Shown: piece after piece, positions 48,845 through 57,534 of the stretch
Numbering within the stretch: position 1 is the stretch's first letter
Layout of the letters: every line of letters starts with the position of its first letter
DNA from: a bacterium
Lineage (GTDB): Bacteria > Cyanobacteriota > Vampirovibrionia > Gastranaerophilales > Gastranaerophilaceae
Direction of reading: 5' to 3'
DNA length: 64,000 bases
NCBI GenBank assembly: GCA_014803505.1
Contig: JAAVBM010000014.1
Span: 1-64,000 of the forward strand
The notes under the pieces: model-generated
Told to the model about the DNA's origin: nothing
The model's input: only the letters and a program-made list of their open reading frames with translations
Databases searched by the model: none
Made by a program: the position numbers and the translations under genes

Positions 48845-49540
48845 TTAATTATTCATGTAATTAGGATCGAATCCTGATATCTCCATAAGATAATAGCAAA
48901 TTTCAGTATTACCACTTTTGCAAGCATTAAGAAGTTTTGCGCGGGTATCGTTTCTGGTATAACCGTTTCTTAAGCAGGCTCCAACATCTCCAGAATGTAT
49001 GCCAGCCTCAATATCCGTGTCGAGTGCTACACATACAATATGTCTGTCAATACCAGCAATATTTGGCGGTTCTGGGCCGTTTAAGTCTATACTTATAGGT
49101 AAAAATTTGTTGTTGAATGAACCTGCGTTACTTGGAGAAATATCAATGGTTACACCATTTTTTAGAAGTACAGCTTGTTTGGTGTACCAAAGTCCAACTG
49201 TTCCTCCCTTCAAATTTTTGTAATCAGTAGAGGTATTGGCATAGCATTCGTTAGGGGTTTCAGTACTACATACCTTAGCTACATCAAAATTTCGTTTTAA
49301 AAATTCAGCCGGTGCAGACATAATATCTGTATTTCTAACATTTGTAGTTGATCTTTGTACTAATTCGTTTTGTACTGCAGAATTTAGGGTTGATACAGTA
49401 CTTTGTATAAGTGACGTGGCTGCTCTGTTACTTGTATCTTTGATTAACCCTGGAATAACCAATGCTGCAAGAGTTCCAATTACAGCAAGCGTTATAAGGA
49501 CTTCGCTAAGCGTGAATGCGTCCTTTTTAATCTTAATCAT
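48845..49540 (-). CDS. Pseudopilin-like protein
   Basis: KIKKDA|FTLSEVLITLAVIGTLAALVIPGLI; SIDLNGPEPPNIAGIDRHIVCV. Confidence 0.88.
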   Translation of the reverse strand: MIKIKKDAFTLSEVLITLAVIGTLAALVIPGLIKDTSNRAATSLIQSTVSTLNSAVQNELVQRSTTNVRNTDIMSAPAEFLKRNFDVAKVCSTETPNECYANTSTDYKNLKGGTVGLWYTKQAVLLKNGVTIDISPSNAGSFNNKFLPISIDLNGPEPPNIAGIDRHIVCVALDTDIEAGIHSGDVGACLRNGYTRNDTRAKLLNACKSGNTEICYYLMEISGFDPNYMNN

Positions 49541-49663
49541 AAACCAATCCTCATTATATCTATATTATTATTTTAACATTATTTTGCAAAAAGTTCAATC
49601 GTCTTGACTGGATATTTTGAGTAAGTTAAAATTTAAGAGTATATAAGGTGAAGGGAGTAGAAA

Positions 49664-50365
49664 ATGACTAATATACAAGTTTCACAAGAAATTCAAGAAA
49701 AATGCTGCGTGGCTCGCGGTGTTAAAGGAGTACCTGCTCCAATTCCTCAAGAAGGAGAATGGACAAAGTGTAAAGAAATTAAAGATATTTCTGGTTTAAC
49801 ACACGGTTGTGGTTGTTGTGCACCTCAACAAGGTACTTGTAAATTAACTTTAAATGTTAAGAATGGTATCATTCAAGAAGCTTTGGTTGAAACCATTGGA
49901 TGTTCAGGTATGACTCACTCTGCTGCTATGGCTGGTGAAATCCTTCCTGGTAAAACTATTTTAGAAGCTTTGAATACTGACCTTGTTTGTGACGCTATTA
50001 ACGTTGCAATGAGAGAATTATTCTTACAAATCGTTTATGGTAGAACTCAATCTGCTTTCTCTGAAAACGGTTTACCTGTAGGTGCTGGACTTGAAGATTT
50101 AGGTAAAGGTCTATGCTCTATGTGCGGTACAATTCACTCTACTGCTCAAAAAGGTGTAAGATATCTTTCATTAACTGAAGGTTATATCCTTAAAATGGGT
50201 CTTGATAAAAATGACGAAGTTATCGGTTATCAATTTGTTAACCTTGGCAAAGTTATGGATGCTATTAAAAAAGGTGTTGACCCTAAAGAAGCTTATGAGA
50301 AAAATATCGGTACTTACGGCAGATTTGCTGATGCTGTAAAATATATCGATCCTCGTGAAGAGTAG
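49664..50365 (+). CDS. Iron-sulfur cluster assembly scaffold-like (IscU/NifU-N-like) protein paired with GGGtGRT protein
   Basis: CGCCAPQQGTCKLTLNVKNGIIQEALVETIGCSGMTHSAAMAGEILPGKTILEALN...GLCSMCGTIHS. Confidence 0.78.
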   Translation: MTNIQVSQEIQEKCCVARGVKGVPAPIPQEGEWTKCKEIKDISGLTHGCGCCAPQQGTCKLTLNVKNGIIQEALVETIGCSGMTHSAAMAGEILPGKTILEALNTDLVCDAINVAMRELFLQIVYGRTQSAFSENGLPVGAGLEDLGKGLCSMCGTIHSTAQKGVRYLSLTEGYILKMGLDKNDEVIGYQFVNLGKVMDAIKKGVDPKEAYEKNIGTYGRFADAVKYIDPREE

Positions 50366-50367
50366 GG

Positions 50368-50447
50368 GGAAGTCACTCTGAACTTGTTTCAGGGTCTGTC
50401 TATCTCAATTAAATTGATAGATTTCTTATCAAGTGCGGAATGACAAT
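50368..50447. repeat. Palindromic intergenic repeat copy inside a probable operon
   Basis: gtcactctgaacttgtttcagggtct...gatagatttcttatcaagtgcggaatgacaataaa; variant of the other intergenic repeats. Confidence 0.75.
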
Positions 50448-50483
50448 AAAATAGAACTTATTAAAATAGAAGGAAAAATAATT

Positions 50484-51488
50484 ATGACAGTAAAATTTGA
50501 AGGACAAGATAGACGTGAAGCTACTCTTAATAAAGTTTTACCTGAATATGGTTTCAAAAACTTAGAAGAAGCTCGCGATTTATGCTTATCAAAAGGAATT
50601 GATGTTGATGCGATTGTTAAAGGTATTCAACCTATCGCATTTGATAATGCATCTTGGGCATATACTTTAGGTTGCGCTATTGCAATTAAAAAAGGATTAA
50701 CTGAAGCTGCTGATGTCGCAGAAGCAATTGGTTTAGGTCTACAAGCATTTGCTGTACCTGGTTCAGTTGGTGACAGAAGACAAGTTGGTATTGGTCATGG
50801 TAACTTAGGTGCTATGCTTCTAAGAGAAGAAACTAAATGCTTCTGTTTCTTAGCTGGTCACGAATCTTTCGCAGCTGCTGAAGGTGCTATCGGTATTGCT
50901 AGAAATGCTAATAAAGTTAGAAAAGAACCTTTAAGAGTTATCTTGAACGGTCTTGGTAAAGATGCAGCTTACGTTATTGCAAGAATTAACGGGTTTACTG
51001 CTGTTGAAACTGAATATAACTTCAAAACAGGCGAATTGAAAATTGTTAAAGAAACTCCATTCTCTGATGGTGAAAGATCAAAAGTTCGTTGCTATGGTGC
51101 TGATGATGTTTCTGAAGGTGTTGCAATTATGATTCAAGAAGGTGTTGATGTATCTATCACTGGTAACTCAACTAACCCAACTCGTTTCCAACACCCTGTT
51201 GCAGGTACTTATAAAAAATGGTGTTTCGAAAATGATAGAAAATACTTCTCAGTAGCTTCTGGTGGCGGTACTGGTAGAACTCTTCACCCAGATAACGTTG
51301 CAGCCGGTCCTGCTTCATATGGTATGACAGATACTATGGGAAGAATGCACGGTGATGCTCAATTTGCAGGTTCATCTTCAGTTCCTGCTCACGTAGAAAT
51401 GATGGGCGTTATCGGTATGGGTAACAACCCAATGGTAGGTGCTACTGTTGCATGTGCTGTTGCTGTTTCTCAAGCTATGAGCAAATAA
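50484..51488 (+). CDS. GGGtGRT family protein
   Basis: Contains the signature SGGGTGRTLHPDNVAAGPASYGMTDTMGRMHGDAQFAGSSSVPAHVEMMG; start moved from 50433 to ATG 50484 with aagg RBS. Confidence 0.88.
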   Translation: MTVKFEGQDRREATLNKVLPEYGFKNLEEARDLCLSKGIDVDAIVKGIQPIAFDNASWAYTLGCAIAIKKGLTEAADVAEAIGLGLQAFAVPGSVGDRRQVGIGHGNLGAMLLREETKCFCFLAGHESFAAAEGAIGIARNANKVRKEPLRVILNGLGKDAAYVIARINGFTAVETEYNFKTGELKIVKETPFSDGERSKVRCYGADDVSEGVAIMIQEGVDVSITGNSTNPTRFQHPVAGTYKKWCFENDRKYFSVASGGGTGRTLHPDNVAAGPASYGMTDTMGRMHGDAQFAGSSSVPAHVEMMGVIGMGNNPMVGATVACAVAVSQAMSK

Positions 51489-51509
51489 TAAATTTTAAAT
51501 TTATTTAAC

Positions 51510-51549
51510 TAAAAATGTCTTTAACTGTAAAGTTAAGGGCATTTTTTTA
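51510..51549. terminator. Hairpin terminator
   Basis: aaaatgtctttaact-gta-aagttaagggcattttttt. Confidence 0.7.
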
Positions 51550-51832
51550 GTCTAATTATTGAATTGTTAAGTTTAAAATGTATAATTTATAGACTTATTA
51601 TCTATTAAGTATATATTTTTAATATAAATCATCCTCTATATAACAGAATGTTAACAACATTTTGTTTGAATAGGCAATTTCTACATGTAAAAAACGTTTA
51701 TATATATGTAAGGGGAATGCAAAAAGCATTTATCGGAAAAGAAAATTAAATTCTAAATTATAAGTAAAAAGGATTTAAGTAAAAAAAGTTTTTTTATACT
51801 CTCTCTCTCTTAATATCCTCGTGTTTATTTAA

Positions 51833-51861
51833 TGTTGCCATAATCTGGCAACTTTTTTTTG
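51833..51861. terminator. Hairpin terminator in a long intergenic region
   Basis: gttgcca-taatc-tggcaacttttttttgc. Confidence 0.75.
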
Positions 51862-52005
51862 CTTTAAATAGTGGGTTTTGTTTATATTTTTAATTCTGTA
51901 AAATTTGATTGTTTTAGTTTTGGTAACAAATTTGGTAACATTATAAATTCAATTTATATAAAATAATAATTTTATTATTCATATTTACTCAAGCTTTTTT
52001 ATGAT

Positions 52006-52353
52006 TTATTTTTTATCAATTTCTACTTTCTCTTTATTTTTAACTTTAATTTTTAATTCTCTTTTTCGACGGATTTCTTTTTTGGTATCAAAGTAAGATG
52101 GTGCATTTTTATCATATAGGAATGTTGTTATTAAAATAAAGTGTATTAAGTAATCAATTGTACCTAACTGAACAGGTTTTCCAATAAAAAACATTCCTAT
52201 TGAAAAAGAGCAAAATGTTGAAATTACAAAAACAAAAATACACCACCCTTTTGATAATTTCTTTTTTAAGAGTAATCTGATAAATCCGATTATTAATACT
52301 GCTGGTAGTATATCCCCAATTAGTGCTCCTATTAACATTGCTAAAATATTCAT
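52006..52353 (-). CDS. Small membrane protein, unknown
   Basis: 115-aa ORF with about three hydrophobic segments and a Lys/Arg-rich C terminus. Confidence 0.6.
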   Translation of the reverse strand: MNILAMLIGALIGDILPAVLIIGFIRLLLKKKLSKGWCIFVFVISTFCSFSIGMFFIGKPVQLGTIDYLIHFILITTFLYDKNAPSYFDTKKEIRRKRELKIKVKNKEKVEIDKK

Positions 52354-52548
52354 TTAATATCCTTTTTATAATTAGTTTTTGATTAAGTATCTTTTGAAAG
52401 AAACAACCAGGCTCTTTATTGCGTTGATTATAACATAAAGACTTGAAAAGGATAAAGTAAGCTTAAGATTTTAGGTTGTCAAAGTGGTTGAACTTCGAAT
52501 TAGGTTATATATCTATGGATTTTAATATTTTTATAATAAAATTAGGAT

Positions 52549-53187
52549 ATGAATTCACTTTTTGACTTTGATAAAAATTATGGAAATGTTGTTGGTACTG
52601 ATGAAGCCGGTAGAGGTCCTGCTGCTGGTGGGGTTTTTGCTGCGGCAGTTTATTTTCCTGAAGTGACAAATTCATTAGTTGCAGACTTAGATCGGTTAAA
52701 TGATTCAAAAAAACTATCTGAAGTTGCTCGTGAAAAATTGTATGATGTTATTATTAAAAATTCGATAAATTCAGTCATTTGTGTTGATGTAGATGAAATT
52801 GAAAAAATAAATATTTTAAATGCTTCGCTTAAAGCTATGAAACTGGCTTGTGAAAATGTTGTGCAAACTTCCAAGTTGGAAAATTTTATTACACTGGTTG
52901 ATGGAAACAAATTGATAAAGAATTATACTTATTCTCAAAAATATATTATAAAAGGTGATGGACAATCTGCAGCTATTGCAGCTGCAAGTATTCTTGCCAA
53001 GGTTACACGTGATAGATATATGGATGAATTGGCTGCAAAATACCCTCAATATGGTTGGAATAGAAATTCAGGTTATTTAACTCCTGAACATATAAAAGCT
53101 ATTGATGAATACGGGTTGTCAGAATATCACAGGCCGTCGTTTTTGAGAAAGCATTTTGAAAAACAAAAACAATTAACTTTGTTTTAG
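52549..53187 (+). CDS. rnhB: Ribonuclease HII with C-terminal QLTLF
   Basis: VVGTDEAGRGPAAGGVFAAAV, KGDGQSAAIAAASILAKVTRDRYMDEL, WNRNSGYLTPEH. Confidence 0.95.
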   Translation: MNSLFDFDKNYGNVVGTDEAGRGPAAGGVFAAAVYFPEVTNSLVADLDRLNDSKKLSEVAREKLYDVIIKNSINSVICVDVDEIEKINILNASLKAMKLACENVVQTSKLENFITLVDGNKLIKNYTYSQKYIIKGDGQSAAIAAASILAKVTRDRYMDELAAKYPQYGWNRNSGYLTPEHIKAIDEYGLSEYHRPSFLRKHFEKQKQLTLF

Positions 53188-53188
53188 G

Positions 53189-53995
53189 CTATTGATATAT
53201 AAGATTACCTATTTGTACCTTTGTTACGTAAATGGTTTCGCTAGTACCGTTACCGCGGTCATCGTTTTCAGTATCATTTCTGCCCATGCTGGTTCTGTAA
53301 TATGATTTATAACCGTTTTTGTATTGATATTCCATGTCTATTAAATCGCCTTCAATTTTAACTTTATCCCATTTTTTTATTTTAAGTAAAGCTGCCATTA
53401 TATTTCTATTTGCGGGTACAAGGTGAGAATGTGACCAGTGAGCTTTTGCGTAATCTATGGAAATCGGTGTCGGATATGTTTTATAATTTGTCCATAATAT
53501 TCTGGTACCTGTTATTGCTGTTTTTTCACTATAGCTTTTAAAATATTTATTATAAACTTTTTTCTCTCCAATATCCCCCCAAGAAGTTCCAATATCATAA
53601 AGTGCTGCGCTATCAAAGAAATCATTTACAAAGAAAAAGTCATGATTATACGCAACGGTTAATCCTGATAATTCATAATGAGCTACAGGTATTATTTTTA
53701 TTCTATGTTTGTTTATTAATGATGTGTATGTAAATGTTTTTTGTAAGCTTTCAGTTTCTGTATAGTCAGTTTGTATCGGTTCTTCTTTTGTAATTACCGG
53801 TCTTGCTGCTAATTTTGTAGGTATTGCAATTCCAAATTTTAACCAATATCCAATCCAACCTCGAAATAGGAATATTAATATAATAATAACCGTTAGAGAT
53901 ATATTTACGATTTTGTTTTCGTGTATTAGTACATCTCTAAGTAATCGGGCTTCTATTTCTGCAGTTGTTGAATCGTTAAATATTGGTTCATTCAT
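53189..53995 (-). CDS. Membrane-anchored protein of unknown function
   Basis: One N-terminal TM; ALYDIGTSWGDIGEKK, SHLVPANRNIMAALLKIKKWDKVKIEGDLIDM, TSETIYVTKVQIG; looks like a recurring uncharacterised bacterial family. Confidence 0.65.
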   Translation of the reverse strand: MNEPIFNDSTTAEIEARLLRDVLIHENKIVNISLTVIIILIFLFRGWIGYWLKFGIAIPTKLAARPVITKEEPIQTDYTETESLQKTFTYTSLINKHRIKIIPVAHYELSGLTVAYNHDFFFVNDFFDSAALYDIGTSWGDIGEKKVYNKYFKSYSEKTAITGTRILWTNYKTYPTPISIDYAKAHWSHSHLVPANRNIMAALLKIKKWDKVKIEGDLIDMEYQYKNGYKSYYRTSMGRNDTENDDRGNGTSETIYVTKVQIGNLIYQ

Positions 53996-54144
53996 TAGTT
54001 TATTTTATATGTATCATGAAAATTTGTCATACTGTTTGAGTATGAGAATTATTAATATTTGTTAATAAATTACAAAATACTTTAAAGTTAATATAAAAAA
54101 TGCCGATAACATATTTGTAATCAGAAGTCTATGGAGTAAAGAAA

Positions 54145-54300
54145 ATGATAAAAAAGATAACAACACCATCCGATAATAGATGCGAATGTGTTGAATTAAT
54201 ATTAAGAGGAGCAAAGAAGCGCCGTAGTTTGGCGTATGCGAATGCGTGTATGATAAATTCTGACGCAGGAATCAAGGCGAATCTATCCGCTGTAAAATAA
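54145..54300 (+). CDS. Candidate small ORF (51 aa)
   Basis: MIKKITTPSDNRCECVELILRGAKKRRSLAYANACMINSDAGIKANLSAVK*, followed by a terminator; not in the supplied ORF list. Confidence 0.35.
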   Translation: MIKKITTPSDNRCECVELILRGAKKRRSLAYANACMINSDAGIKANLSAVK

Positions 54301-54339
54301 TTAGAGTATAAACTTAAAAATAAGAAGAGAGTTTTAATA

Positions 54340-54369
54340 AAGCCGGAACACAATGTTTCCGGCATTTTT
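54340..54369. terminator. Hairpin terminator
   Basis: aagccggaaac-type stem: agccggaaca-caa-tgtttccggcattttt. Confidence 0.85.
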
Positions 54370-55225
54370 ATTCTGGAATTGTATCAAGAATAAATTTGCC
54401 AATTTTACCTTCTCTAAAATCTCTTAAGATATATACGGATGTTCTTTCTCTGTCAGTACTTCCACCAGTTAATAACCAATTTCTTTCTAAGGAAATATTA
54501 TCAACATTTAATTCTTTTTCTTCAGGAAGTTTATAGTATTCTCTAAAAGCTTTAGCCTGTTTTTCATTTAAAATATTTAAAAGTTCTTCAGCTACAATTT
54601 CATTAGAATAGGCATTTTCCGAAACTGAGTTAACAAAGGCCAGTTTTTTTGCTCTTTCTTGGTCTTCTTGTTTCATAGGGATAATCCCCGGAGTATCAAG
54701 GAGTTCTAATTGAGGATTGATTCTAACCCATTGTTGTTGGCGCGTTACACCAGCTTTTGCACCTATTTTAGTTTTTGAAGATTTTGTTAGTTTATTGATT
54801 ATACTTGATTTTCCTACATTTGGCATTCCAACAACCATAATTCTTGCAGGTCTTCTTAATAAACCTTTAGCCATTAATGCTTGGATTCTTGGTTCGGAGA
54901 GTTCTACAGCTTTTTTAATAATTAAATTAAGATCTTTTGAATGTTTTGCATCTGTAGGTATTACTTCAGTGTTATTTTTTTCTTTTAGGAGTTCAATGAA
55001 TTTTTTTAATTCATTTTTATCAACTAAGTCTGCTTTATTAAGCAACAAAAATCTGGGCTTTCCGTTAAGGAGCCCAGATATATTGTCATAACTGCTTGAT
55101 ATAGGTAATCTCGCATCTAAAACTTCAATCACGGCATCCACTAAAGAAAGTTGTTCTTTTAGTTTTTTTTCAGCCTTAGCAATATGTCCTGGATACCAGT
55201 GAATATGAGTCTTATCTTTTTTCAA
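54368..55225 (-). CDS. rbgA: Ribosome biogenesis GTPase (RbgA/YlqF)
   Basis: Circularly permuted GTPase: [46 protein letters not shown]. Confidence 0.95.
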   Translation of the reverse strand: MKKDKTHIHWYPGHIAKAEKKLKEQLSLVDAVIEVLDARLPISSSYDNISGLLNGKPRFLLLNKADLVDKNELKKFIELLKEKNNTEVIPTDAKHSKDLNLIIKKAVELSEPRIQALMAKGLLRRPARIMVVGMPNVGKSSIINKLTKSSKTKIGAKAGVTRQQQWVRINPQLELLDTPGIIPMKQEDQERAKKLAFVNSVSENAYSNEIVAEELLNILNEKQAKAFREYYKLPEEKELNVDNISLERNWLLTGGSTDRERTSVYILRDFREGKIGKFILDTIPE

Positions 55226-55568
55226 TTTTTTCCTTAATACGAGTTGCTTTACCTGAACGTTCTCTTAGATAGTACAATTTAGCACGTTTAACATCACCAC
55301 GTCTAAGTACGCTGATTTTGTCGATTCTTGGAGAGTTGATTAAGAATACACGTTCTACACCAACACCTTGGAATACTTTTCTAACAGTGATAGTCTTGTT
55401 AAGACCTGAACCGTGCAATTTAATAATTGTACCTTCAAAAGCCTGAATTCTTTCTTTGTTTCCTTCAACGATTTTAACGAAAACTTTTACAGTATCACCT
55501 GCGTTAAGTTCAGGAAGGTCTTTACCTAAATAGCTTTTTTCTAATTCATCAATAATTGGATTATTCAT
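55212..55568 (-). CDS. rplS: 50S ribosomal protein L19
   Basis: [31 protein letters not shown]...[46 protein letters not shown]. Confidence 0.97.
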   Translation of the reverse strand: MNNPIIDELEKSYLGKDLPELNAGDTVKVFVKIVEGNKERIQAFEGTIIKLHGSGLNKTITVRKVFQGVGVERVFLINSPRIDKISVLRRGDVKRAKLYYLRERSGKATRIKEKIEKR

Positions 55569-55625
55569 TGTTTGCTTTCCTTTATATTTCTAAACTATTA
55601 CTTTAATTTGTAATTCCTTAATCGG

Positions 55626-55682
55626 CGAATCATGACTTTTTCCACACAAAAGTCTGCCGACGCACGTTCGTATCATGAATCG
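55626..55682 (-). promoter_or_regulatory. Structured 5' leader upstream of rplS (candidate cis-regulatory RNA)
   Basis: On the minus strand CGATTCATGAT...GTCATGATTCG can pair over 11 positions with one mismatch, enclosing further pairing potential. Confidence 0.45.
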
Positions 55683-55796
55683 TATAATAAATATACTATT
55701 TTTGCAACTATTGAAAAAATCAATGTTAATATCTGTAACAAAGCATAATAGCTATTAGAGATTTGCTAAAATTTTTGTCTGTGATATTTTCGTATT

Positions 55797-55940
55797 ATGG
55801 GACAAGATTATAAAAAACTATTAAATAAAAAGAAGAAAAAATACTGCGATATTAAAACTATGGGGGTGAATATCGATAAAAATGAGTATTATGAAATTAT
55901 ATTATCGAATTCTGCGCATCCTGAAAATATAAAGAGATAA
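55797..55940 (+). CDS. Candidate small ORF (47 aa), Lys-rich
   Basis: MGQDYKKLLNKKKKKYCDIKTMGVNIDKNEYYEIILSNSAHPENIKR*; followed by a terminator; not in the supplied ORF list. Confidence 0.35.
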   Translation: MGQDYKKLLNKKKKKYCDIKTMGVNIDKNEYYEIILSNSAHPENIKR

Positions 55941-55948
55941 ATATTGAA

Positions 55949-55979
55949 GAAGGCGGAACGCTTAGCGTTCCGCCTTCTT
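55949..55979. terminator. Strong bidirectional hairpin terminator
   Basis: agaaggcggaacgc-tta-gcgttccgccttctt. Confidence 0.92.
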
Positions 55980-55985
55980 GTTTGA

Positions 55986-57419
55986 TTAAACTACTGTATG
56001 TATTTTTAAGAAATTTGTTGATAATCCGGACATTATGTAAGGTATTGAGCCTGTTAAAATAACGTTATCACCTTTTTTTAATTTTAATCCGTTTATTAAG
56101 AAGTTATTCAGTTTTGTTATGGATTCTTTGTCACATTTTATTTCTTCATCATCTGCAATTATTGAAAATACACTATTATGAAGCTGCATGAATCTGCAAA
56201 TTTTAAAATCTGAACAAAGTGCATATATAGGAACTGAAGGTCTGCATTCTGAAATTAGTGCCGGAGTGTAACCTGTTGCAGTTAGTGCTATAATCCCCTT
56301 TACTTTAGGTAAATTTTTTAGGATTTCGGCAACTGATGATGCTATAGATACAGGGATTGGATTACATTCTGTTAAAAGTTCTTTAGGAAGTTCATTCTTT
56401 TTGACAAACTGAGAACTATTAATATCATCTGCAATTTTTTTCATTATTTCAACAGCTTCAAGCGGATATTTGCCCATTGCTGTTTCACCTGATAGCATGA
56501 CTGCATCTGCACCGTCTAATATAGCATTCGCAACATCTGATGTTTCTGCTCGTGTAGGTATTGGATTATCTATCATGCTTTCAAGCATTTGCGTTGCTAC
56601 GATAACCGGTTTTCTTGCATTGTTTGCTTTTTTTATAATAGTTTTTTGAGCTATAGGTAATTTCTCTGTTTTGATTTCAATTCCCAAATCGCCTCTGGCA
56701 ACCATAATGCCATCAGATTGTTCAATGATTTCATCAATATTTTCTAACGCCTGCGGTTTTTCAATTTTTGAAATAATTCTTGTTCTTGAATTGTTTTTAT
56801 TTAGTAAGTGGCGAAGTTTAATAATATCTTCTTTTGATCTAACAAATGATAGGCCTAAATAATCAATGTCATTTGTTACCGCAAAATCAACATATTTTAA
56901 GTCGGTTTCTGTTAAAATATCAATACTTCCGGTACCTCCGGGAATATTTAATCCTTTTCGTGGTTTTATTTCTCCGGATGTTAGAACTTTTGCATAAACT
57001 ACATCTCCATCAGTTTTTTCAACTATCAATTGAATTTTTCCATCATCGATAAGGATTTTTTCACCTTGGCTGACGTCGGAAGCTATTCCTTCGTAGTCTA
57101 CCGGTATAATGTTATTTTCTTGAGTTTTTTGGTGCTTGAATTTTACAATGTCTCCAGCATTGACTGTAATGGGTTGAGTGAGTTGCCCTATTCTTATTTT
57201 AGGTCCTTGAAGATCTAAAAGTACCGGTATTATCGCTTTTTCTTCTTTTTCTATTTTTCTTATTTTGTTTAATGTATCTTGGTGTGTTTCTATTGAGTCA
57301 TGCGAAGAATTGATTCTAAACATGGTGACTCCTGCTCGAAATAAATTTCGAATCATCTCTTCGGATCTGCTTGCAGGTCCAAGTGTTGAGACGATTTTCG
57401 TCGCTGATAAATTTTTCAT
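55986..57419 (-). CDS. pyk: Pyruvate kinase
   Basis: TKIVSTLGPASRSEEMIRNLFRAGVTMFRINSSH, IISKIEKPQALENIDEIIEQSDGIMVARGDLGIE, VIVATQMLESMIDNPIPTRAETSDVANAILDGADAVMLSGETAMGKYP. Confidence 0.97.
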   Translation of the reverse strand: MKNLSATKIVSTLGPASRSEEMIRNLFRAGVTMFRINSSHDSIETHQDTLNKIRKIEKEEKAIIPVLLDLQGPKIRIGQLTQPITVNAGDIVKFKHQKTQENNIIPVDYEGIASDVSQGEKILIDDGKIQLIVEKTDGDVVYAKVLTSGEIKPRKGLNIPGGTGSIDILTETDLKYVDFAVTNDIDYLGLSFVRSKEDIIKLRHLLNKNNSRTRIISKIEKPQALENIDEIIEQSDGIMVARGDLGIEIKTEKLPIAQKTIIKKANNARKPVIVATQMLESMIDNPIPTRAETSDVANAILDGADAVMLSGETAMGKYPLEAVEIMKKIADDINSSQFVKKNELPKELLTECNPIPVSIASSVAEILKNLPKVKGIIALTATGYTPALISECRPSVPIYALCSDFKICRFMQLHNSVFSIIADDEEIKCDKESITKLNNFLINGLKLKKGDNVILTGSIPYIMSGLSTNFLKIHTVV

Positions 57420-57534
57420 ATTTATGTTCTCCTTATTGAACGTTGTAGGGTAAATACTTTACATTTCTATACTATTATAATATAATAAAAACGACAATGG
57501 TTTACTATAAACGTAAAAAGAGTGAGGAAAAGAA

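Noticed and set aside
54129-54365. Minus-strand 78-aa ORF
   Set aside because: Starts inside a terminator hairpin and overlaps a better-placed plus-strand small ORF.
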